Below, in pieces: positions 62,645-64,000 of a DNA stretch of 64,000 bases (its first letter is position 1; each line of letters opens with the position of its first letter). Position numbers and translations under genes: made by a program. Source of the stretch: Ureibacillus galli (lineage in GTDB: Bacteria > Bacillota > Bacilli > Bacillales_A > Planococcaceae); contig NZ_JACSQA010000013.1 in the NCBI RefSeq assembly GCF_014836845.1, positions 1-64,000 on the forward strand, written 5' to 3'. The notes beneath the pieces are model-generated. The model was given only the letters and a program-made list of their open reading frames with translations. It had not been told where the DNA came from and did no database searches.

Positions 62645-64000
62645 TTACTTCATAGGTAATTTAATTAGTTTTCTAATCGCGTCATGGGTAACAGGTTTAC
62701 TAATTAAGTATCCTTGGATGGCATCGCAACCGTATTCTTTTAATATTTGTTGTTGCTGTTTTGTTTCAACACCTTCTGCAAGTACAGTTAAGTTCATGGA
62801 CTTACCAAATTGCACCATACCATTAATGAGGCGTTGGGTTTTTTCGGACTTCAATAGAGAACTAATAAACATTTGGTCAATTTTTAATATTTTAATAGGT
62901 AATAGCTGCATATAACGGAATGAAGCATAGCCAGTTCCAAAGTCATCAAGAATAAAGACGATTCCTTCATTTTCGAGTTTTAACATTTGTTTAATAATCG
63001 ATGTTTCTGCTTCTGCTTCTAGGGCAAACTTTTCTGTAATTTCAATTTGAATTAAGTTTGCTGGACAGCGAGTAGTTTCTAACGTTTCTAAAATGGTTTT
63101 GGCCATGTTTTTGTCCCGGAATTCGCGTACAGATAAGTTAATACTAATCTTTAAATCTAATCCTTCATTATGCCATTTAGCTGCTTGCTTACAAGCTTCT
63201 TCAATGACAAAGGAACCAATGTTATTAATTAAACCCGTTTCTTCTGCTATTGGAATTAACTCATCAGGTGAGACAACGCCGATTTCATCATCTTCCCACC
63301 GAACAAGTGCCTCTACTGCATCAATCTTCCCAGAATGGATATTCACTTGCGGTTGATAAAGTACTTTTAAATGTTGTTGATCAAGGGCGAATAAAAGTCT
63401 TTTTTCAATAATTGATTTTCGGTTAATTGCTTTATGTGTTGCATTTGATAATGAAACAATGCTATCTCCACCAGCTTCACGAACGGTAGAAATGGTAGCA
63501 AGGGAAGCTTTCATTAAATGGGAAAAAGTTGACTGATCTTGAGGTGAACGGGTAATCCCACCACTTATTGAAATGGGCACTGCTATATTTCCATCATAAA
63601 TAGGGTTTTGCTTTAAATAAGTTAAAAAGCCTTGTATAAACCACTCGCCAAGAGGCGTAATGACAACAAATTCATTTTCATTAATTCGTGCCATATGGCT
63701 GTCTTGGAAATATATTTTCATTCGTTTTGTAAATTCGATAATTAAGTTGGTTTCCATTTGATGATTGTGTAACTCTTTTAACGTGTAAAACTTATCAATA
63801 CTTAAATAAACGAACGAGAAATGACGATTTTCATTTATCATTTCATTCACGATAATTTCCAGACGGTGAGTATTCATTAATCCTGTTTCAGGATCAATGT
63901 AAGCAATTTTCTCAAGCTTATGTTGTATATTCTTTTGACTCGTAATATCTTTTTCGATTAATACATATTGGTACTGTTTATCCATCTCTGAATAAGTTGG
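62645..64000 (-). CDS. GGDEF/EAL cyclic-di-GMP protein, 5' end outside window
   Basis: The visible 451 residues run into the window edge: five more sense codons precede the Met at 63985 and no RBS lies before it. The first visible residues (YQYVLIEKDITSQKN) look like the end of a PAS domain. The GGDEF domain is degenerate: where ARxGGDEF is expected, the sequence reads ARINENEF, so no cyclase activity is expected. The EAL domain keeps EALVRW, INLSVREF, IEITE, LDDFGTGYAS, KIDQMF, AEGVET and QGYLISKP, so c-di-GMP phosphodiesterase activity is likely. Confidence 0.9.
   Translation of the reverse strand, partial: PTYSEMDKQYQYVLIEKDITSQKNIQHKLEKIAYIDPETGLMNTHRLEIIVNEMINENRHFSFVYLSIDKFYTLKELHNHQMETNLIIEFTKRMKIYFQDSHMARINENEFVVITPLGEWFIQGFLTYLKQNPIYDGNIAVPISISGGITRSPQDQSTFSHLMKASLATISTVREAGGDSIVSLSNATHKAINRKSIIEKRLLFALDQQHLKVLYQPQVNIHSGKIDAVEALVRWEDDEIGVVSPDELIPIAEETGLINNIGSFVIEEACKQAAKWHNEGLDLKISINLSVREFRDKNMAKTILETLETTRCPANLIQIEITEKFALEAEAETSIIKQMLKLENEGIVFILDDFGTGYASFRYMQLLPIKILKIDQMFISSLLKSEKTQRLINGMVQFGKSMNLTVLAEGVETKQQQQILKEYGCDAIQGYLISKPVTHDAIRKLIKLPMK

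Overview
The window is AT-rich chromosomal DNA of a low-GC, endospore-forming Gram-positive bacterium of the Bacillales. The evidence is strong AGGAGG-type ribosome binding sites, frequent TTG and GTG starts, the B. subtilis-like gene order hutP-H-U-I-G, a SAM-I (S-box) leader, a GerAB-type germinant permease and a YjfB motility protein behind a sigma-D promoter. A Planococcaceae/Lysinibacillus-type relative is my best guess; that is inference. I see no prophage, insertion sequence, CRISPR array or rRNA gene.

Layout. 1-504: tRNA cluster Asp-Phe-Gly-Ile-Asn-Glu, closed by a strong terminator. 600-1700: a frameshifted methyltransferase and a Cys-rich miniprotein. 1777-1964 (minus): a candidate 6S RNA with promoter, closing stem and terminator. 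2139-3904: a YfbR-like nucleotidase, YjfB and a lipoprotein Cu/Zn superoxide dismutase. 4238-7867: a TAXI-TRAP transporter. 8012-8548: a deoxyribonucleotidase. 8621-19730: a complete phosphonate system, consisting of a GntR/UTRA regulator, C-P lyase genes phnGHIJKML, a PHP-family cyclic phosphodiesterase in place of PhnP, and the uptake system phnDCEE. 20230-23185: a three-gene operon that fits D- to L-amino acid conversion through N-succinyl intermediates. 23263-25317: a FhuF-like protein, a Fur box and a probable Fur-controlled C-rich small RNA facing a DMT exporter gene. 25431-30728: peptidase T, a YhhN protein, an unrecognised membrane protein, a nitroreductase and PlsY. 30809-32395: S-box-controlled O-acetylhomoserine sulfhydrylase. 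32614-39425: a Panacea-like protein, a frameshifted chemoreceptor, an ECF sigma/anti-sigma pair, a short homoserine dehydrogenase, a small HTH protein and an EamA transporter. 39540-46501: a DUF2798 protein and the hut operon. 46837-53507: a rhomboid protease, a two-component system with a small membrane ORF between its genes, a metallophosphoesterase and UppP. 53535-64000: a lone GerAB homologue, an AIM24-family protein, a lysine-catabolic pair, a beta-propeller protein, a split ThrE exporter and a GGDEF/EAL protein cut by the window edge.

Three points stand out. PhnJ has only two cysteines in the whole protein: at the positions of the E. coli CxxC-C cluster motif and the thiyl cysteine it reads C-T-C-M, while the partner ATPase PhnK carries an N-terminal zinc-ribbon-like insert. 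A sigma-A promoter with a 17/19 Fur box, followed by a hairpin with a C6 loop and a terminator, makes an unannotated iron-responsive sRNA likely. The D-to-L amino acid operon is the third. Two genes also appear to have AUA or AUC as the codon best placed behind their Shine-Dalgarno sequence. All family assignments come from reading the sequence, not from database searches.
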